Shown: positions 59,780-64,000 of the stretch, in pieces | Position numbering within the stretch: position 1 is the stretch's first letter | How the letters are laid out: each line of letters starts with the position of its first letter | Origin: Rhinopithecus roxellana | Taxonomy: Eukaryota > Chordata > Mammalia > Primates > Cercopithecidae | NCBI RefSeq assembly: GCF_007565055.1 | Contig: NC_044556.1 | Location: 134,639,808 to 134,703,807, forward strand | Direction: 5' to 3' | DNA length: 64,000 nucleotides | Notes under the pieces: model-generated | What the model saw: the letters and a program-made list of their open reading frames with translations, nothing else | The model's database searches: none | What the model was told of the DNA's origin: nothing | Made by a program: the position numbers and the translations under genes

Positions 59780-59793
59780 CTCAGGCAGGTCTT
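59780..59793. repeat. Target-site duplication, right copy, of the MYL6B retrocopy
   Basis: CTCAGGCAGGTCTT abuts the 5' end of the retrotransposed mRNA, placing the mRNA start at 59779. Confidence 0.9.
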
Positions 59794-59962
59794 ACAGGAC
59801 CTATGCAATGAATACTGCGTTAGCCCCGATGTTCATTTATTCTGCAAACATTTATTAAGGACCTACAATAAAGCTAAAAGCCAAAATTTTTTTTCTCTCA
59901 GACAGACTTATCACTACATCCTAAATTGTTCTAACCTCTGGCCCATTATAACAAAGGGGCTT

Positions 59963-60269
59963 GGCTGGGCGCAGTGGCTCATGCCTGTAATCCCAGCACT
60001 TTAGCAGGCTGAGGGGAGCGGATCACAAAGTCAGGAGATCGAGACCATCCTGGCTAACACGGTGAAACCCCGTCTCTACTAAAAAATAAAAAAATTAGCC
60101 AGGTGTGGTGGTGGGCGCCTGTAGTCCCAGCTGCTCAGGAGGCTGAGGCAGGAGAATGGTGTGAGCCCAGGAGGCAGAGCTTGCAATGAGCCGAGATCAC
60201 GCCACTGCACTCCAGCCTGGGCAACAGAGTGAGACTGTGTCTCAAAACAAAAACAAAAACAAAAGCAAA
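59963..60269 (+). mobile_element. AluY-type, plus strand, with (CAAAAA)n tail
   Basis: GGCTGGGCGCAGTGGCTCATG and GAGATCGAGACCATCCTGG; the tail is (AAAAAC)n. ACAAAGGGG flanks at 59951 and about 60270. Confidence 0.95.
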
Positions 60270-61008
60270 AACAAAGGGGATTTGTGTTGTTCATTTATTT
60301 TGTTTTTACATCAGATTTCTTTTTTTTTTTTTTTTTTTTTTTGCCATTCTATGCACCAAAGCCAGGTGAAGAAAGCAACCTGGAGTTCAGGGTCTTGCAG
60401 TTGAGAAGTGGAGAAGGATCTCCTTGTATTCTGAGCATTTCCTGGAGGGCAGAAACTGACCTCCTGTTCATCATTAGATTCTGAGGGCTCAGCAAATAGC
60501 GAATTTTTGGTAAATGTGTTATGGACTTAGAACTAAATTTTAGATAAATCAACTGCTCAGAGTAAAAAGCAGCCACTTGGGGAAGTGATTAAATGCACAT
60601 TTAAAACTCAGCCTCTGGGAGAGGCAGGCGCACTGGGCTGCTCTGAGAGGTGTCCTCTGCTCAGCCAAGGTAAGGACAGGGTGGCCCTGGTGACAAGGGG
60701 AGCAAAAAGCTGGAAATGGGACTTGAAGGAAAGGAGAGTAGGGGACCATTGACTGAAACCAGAAAATGAAGAGGTGGAGACGATTTTGTGCAGAATCCAG
60801 TGGAGCTTTGGGTTTGAGAGGCCAGAAAGCTGTGTCCATGGAGATGTCCAGCCAGCAGCCTGGAGCTGTGAAAGGGAGCCATCAGGACTCTGGCTGGGGA
60901 AGAAGAGCCTGAGGACTCAGCCTGGCTCCTCCTTCTGCCTCACTCCCCCTCTTCACCAATTGGCAGGTTTGCTTATGCTACCTTTTATGTATTCTTAAAT
61001 CTTTTCCT
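60270..61008. other. Intergenic sequence, unassigned
   Basis: Contains a T-run at 60320-60342. No recognised family. Confidence 0.45.
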
Positions 61009-61308
61009 GGCTGGGCGCGGTGGCTCAAGCCTGTAATCCCAGCACTTTGGGAGGCCGAGACGGGCGGATCACGAGGTCAGGAGTTCGAGACCATCCTGGC
61101 TAACACGGTGAAACCCTGTCTCTACTAAAAAATACAAAAAAAGCTAGCCGGGCGAGGTGGCTGGCGCCTGTAGTCCCAGCTACTCGGGAGGCTGAGGCAG
61201 GAGAATGGCGTAAACCCGGGAGGCGGAGCTTGCCGTGAGCTGAGATTCGGCCACTGCACTCCAGCCTGGGCGACAGAGCGAGACTCCGTCTCAAAAAAAA
61301 AAAAAAAA
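61009..61308 (+). mobile_element. AluYR-lineage element (Old World monkey), plus strand
   Basis: GTGGCTCAAGCCTGTAATCC, GCCGAGACGGGCGG, AAGCTAGCCGGGCGAGGTGG, ATGGCGTAAACCCGG and GATTCGGCCACTGC are cercopithecid AluY states. AAATCTTTTCCT flanks at 60997-61008 and 61309-61320. Confidence 0.94.
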
Positions 61309-61479
61309 AAATCTTTTCCTTCCTGCCTACCGCTTGCAACCATATGTCCTCATAATCTCTTCCTTAGATGACTGCCTTCTCACAGGTTTCCCCTGCCAGC
61401 CTCTGCTCCTCTTCGATTCACCCTTCACACCATCACCAGTCACTTGTCTGAAATGAAATTCTCAGGATCTCCTTTGCCT

Positions 61480-61790
61480 GCTCAAAGCCTGTCCCATGCT
61501 GGACTCCCTCTCATTCTTCAAGACTCAGCACAGGCATCCTGTCCTCCAGAAGGTGGTCCCTGAAGTTCCCAGGCACAGCCAGGAGGGCTCTGTGCACTTA
61601 GAGGTCATTAAGTGTCCTGCATGACCACATCAAACTGCAATTGCCTAGTGGTTATTATGTCTTCCTCCCCTGAAGCCTGTGACCTCCTCAGGGCTGCAAC
61701 CATACCTGGAAGTCTCTGTCGTCAACACCTATCCCAATCCCTGGAGCATACAGGCATTCAGTTCTTCTTGGGAGGGAGAGAGAAAGAATG
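61480..61790 (+). mobile_element. L2 fragment, plus strand
   Basis: TTCTTCAAGACTCAGCACAGG, CTCCAGAAGGTGGTCCCTG and GCCTGTGACCTCCTCAGGGC follow the L2 3' end. Confidence 0.7.
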
Positions 61791-61884
61791 GAGGACCAGA
61801 CACTAATCTTGAAACATGTCTATATGGTGGGGTAGCAGCCAAGTTTCCCGTATCCTACTTGAGGGGGCTTGGCTCCCTGCTGAG

Positions 61885-62038
61885 TCAGGAGAACTCAGGG
61901 CTAACTGCTGGCTTTGTCACCACCTAGCTGTCTGACCTTGATCAGGCTGTCTAACCTCTACGGGCCTCGGCTTTCTCATCTAATAAAAGGGTTGGGCCAG
62001 ATGAACTCCACAGTTCCTTCAGCTCTGATTCTAAGGGC
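61885..62038 (+). mobile_element. MIR-family SINE, plus strand
   Basis: CTAGCTGTCTGACCTTGATC, CCTCGGCTTTCTCATCTAA and GGGTTGGGCCAGATGAACTC fit a MIR-class SINE. Confidence 0.75.
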
Positions 62039-62694
62039 ACCATAGGTCTCCTGACCATAGGAGTCTTGGCCCCATCTCTGCACCCAGGGAATCACCTCCC
62101 AGGGCCTCCAGCATTTTCCCTGCCCTGATCTTACCTCCCTGGTCCCCTGACTTCCCTCTCCCTGAGCTGGAGAAGCCCATGGCAGCCTCATTAAGTGGCA
62201 CTGACTGTCACAGCCTTCCCTATGGAGCCTATCAAACAGCTTTCAATGGAAATTAAACCTACATGGCTTCTCTTCTGAGTTTAACCAGCTGTTTTCTGGC
62301 GCCAGGATTACTTTCTCATTAAGAGCAGAAGTCCAGATGGCCAGGTCTTCGGATCTTCTTTATTGTCTTCTTTAGAGGCTCATTAAATTCCTCTTCCCAC
62401 CCACTGCTGGAGGGGAGTCCACCAGGCCTCTGGGAAGCCCCGACCCTCCTCCCACAAGCAGCCCCTCCTCCCTGCCAAAACTGGGCTGCATCCCCTATGA
62501 ATAATGAAGCCCTGCTGGGCTCAAACCAGGCCACCTTTCCTTGGACCTCTGCCACTTGTGGAGACAGGAGATGAAGGACACAGTTTCTCTCCTCACGTTT
62601 CTCATAGTTTCTTTAAAAATGCAAGAAATAGCTATTGAGGAGAATTGAGATAAGTTGCAGAATACACATCCCACTCCTAAATTATTCTTTTATC
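62039..62694. other. Intergenic sequence, unassigned
   Basis: No recognised feature. Confidence 0.45.
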
Positions 62695-62812
62695 TCCCAA
62701 TAGAATAACCCCCACTGGGTAGGGACCTTGTCTTGCTCACTCACCACTGGATTCCCTCCTCTTGTACATACCAGGCATTCAAGAGATCTGTTGAATGAAT
62801 AAATAAATGTCA
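62695..62812 (+). mobile_element. L2 3' end, plus strand
   Basis: GGGTAGGGACCTTGTCTTGC, TACCAGGCATTCAAGAGATC and TGTTGAATGAATAAATAAATG are the L2 terminus. Confidence 0.8.
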
Positions 62813-62878
62813 TCTTCCTTGTCATATCCCCAACTCCTAGAACAGCCTTTGAATCAACAAATTCTTGCTAAAAAAAAA

Positions 62879-62912
62879 AGAATGAAGAATGAATGAATGA
62901 ATGAATGAATGA
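62879..62912. repeat. (GAAT)n microsatellite
   Basis: AGAATGAAGAATGAATGAAT with further GAAT units, preceded by an A-run. Confidence 0.93.
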
Positions 62913-63506
62913 CTTGCACAATGCTTTGAAGGATGAAGAGGAGTTAACCAGAAATGAAACAAAAAAGGAAAGGGGCAAGCAATCCCAAGAGCATGCACAG
63001 AGGATGGCATTTGCAAAGGCAGAAGAAAGTGTGGAGCTTCCAGGGAACAGTGACTTGTTGGAAGTGGCCCAACATTCTATCTGAAAAATGAGTTTAATCG
63101 AAGATTTACAGGAAAGTGCCAGAGGACAACCTAGCTTTTCTCACTTCTTTCCCTTCTACTATGAACTTATCTCCTTTAGATCATTAACAAAGTCACAGGG
63201 ACTTCATATTTCCACCATATTAACCTCAATCTTTTTGTTTGCAAGCAACAGAAACTTCAAACTCCTCAAGCTAAAAAGTAAGCAGGTGTAGGAGATGGTT
63301 CTTGCTATTTATCTGTTTCTATGTACACATGTGTGCATGTCTGTATTTATATATCTCTCTCTCTAATCTTGGGTTTACTTCCTTCTGAAATAACCTCATT
63401 CTCTCCTACTTAAACAGCTTCCTCTTTGCAACCACGGGAACAGGTTTGCATGGCCCCCACAGCGTTGGAAGCACTTATATAACATCCAAATAAAAATACT
63501 AGGAGA
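62913..63506. other. Intergenic sequence, unassigned
   Basis: No recognised feature beyond a short (TC)n at 63353-63364. Confidence 0.45.
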
Positions 63507-63786
63507 GGGCAGAATGTAGTGGCTCAGCCTGTAATCCCAACACCTTGGGAGGCTGAGGCAACCAGATTACTTGAGGTCAGGAATTTGAGACCAGCCTGGC
63601 CTATATGGTGGAATCCCATCTCCAGTAAAAATACAAAAATTAGCCAGGTGTGGTGGTGTGCACCTGTAATCCCAGCTACTTGGAAGGCTGAGGCGTGAGA
63701 ATCGCTTGAACCTGGGAGGCGGAGGTTGCAATGAGCAGAGATCACACCACTGCACTCCAGCCTGGGTAACAGAGTGAGATTCTGTC

Positions 63787-63821
<35 letters not shown>

Positions 63822-63822
63822 G
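63507..63822 (+). mobile_element. Alu, plus strand
   Basis: GGGCAGAATGTAGTGGCTCAG to GAGATTCTGTC, with an A-run then (AAAAG)n tail. Confidence 0.95.
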
Positions 63823-64000
63823 AAGCTAGAATATGAAATCCAAGTGTTCTGAATTCCAGTCCAGTTCCCCTTTGATATAATCATCCCATCTCCCCTTCCC
63901 CTCCAACCACATTCAAATCCTCCTTCTCCCAGACCCAGAACCAAGCCCCAACCTTCCCTCACCAATCTACCAAGGCTCATTGGTAATGTCATGACCCTGG

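Noticed and set aside
59459..60004. 181-codon plus-strand ORF
   Set aside because: It is the antisense shadow of the MYL6B retrocopy and runs into an Alu.

Overview
The window is nuclear DNA of a catarrhine primate, most likely an Old World monkey (Cercopithecidae). It is dominated by Alu, L1, MIR, L2, MaLR LTR and DNA-transposon fossils. Two young Alus (32503-32802 minus strand, 61009-61308 plus strand) carry the diagnostic substitutions of the cercopithecid AluYR lineage, such as CTCAAGCC in place of CTCACGCC near the Alu start and a CGAGGTGG motif, rather than human AluY states. Nothing prokaryotic, viral-exogenous or plasmid-like is present.

The main gene is the 3' part of C1orf21 (plus strand), a small protein of about 121 aa also called PIG13. 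Three coding exon pieces are joined by consensus splice sites in matching phase: 10044-10120, 17420-17480 and 38821-38859 (stop codon included). Together they encode the last 58 residues. The first 63 residues and the 5' UTR must lie upstream. The last exon continues into a 3' UTR of about 9.4 kb, ending near an ATTAAA signal at 48260-48265. Most conventional six-frame ORFs in the window are repeat artefacts; the real coding exons are too short to stand out as ORFs.

Layout. 1-10043: intron with an MLT1 LTR split by an Alu, a 275-bp polypyrimidine tract, two L1 remnants, a decayed hAT transposase-like fragment and an inverted local duplication of an Alu segment. 10121-17419: intron with a Tigger-type element, old L1 tails and one Alu. 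17481-38820: 21.3-kb intron with many Alus, an AT-rich palindrome cluster inside an L1 remnant (26567-26890), a hAT element with an exact 8-bp target duplication (33784-34250), and an AT-rich stretch with clustered TAAT cores (29860-30110) that may be a conserved element. 38860 to about 48285: 3' UTR without any Alu. 48286-58927: intergenic, with MIR/L2/MER5/L1M fossils, a large (TC)n(AC)n array and an MLT1A-type LTR. 58928-59793: a minus-strand processed retrocopy of the myosin essential light chain gene MYL6B, with an intact 209-codon ORF, poly(A) tail, AATAAA and a perfect 14-bp target-site duplication. 59794-64000: intergenic, with three Alus and L2/MIR pieces.

The most interesting items are the intact MYL6B retrocopy, two independent fold-back (inverted) duplications, and the roughly 20-kb Alu-free block covering the C1orf21 terminal exon and its downstream flank. 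I found no convincing new multi-gene system.
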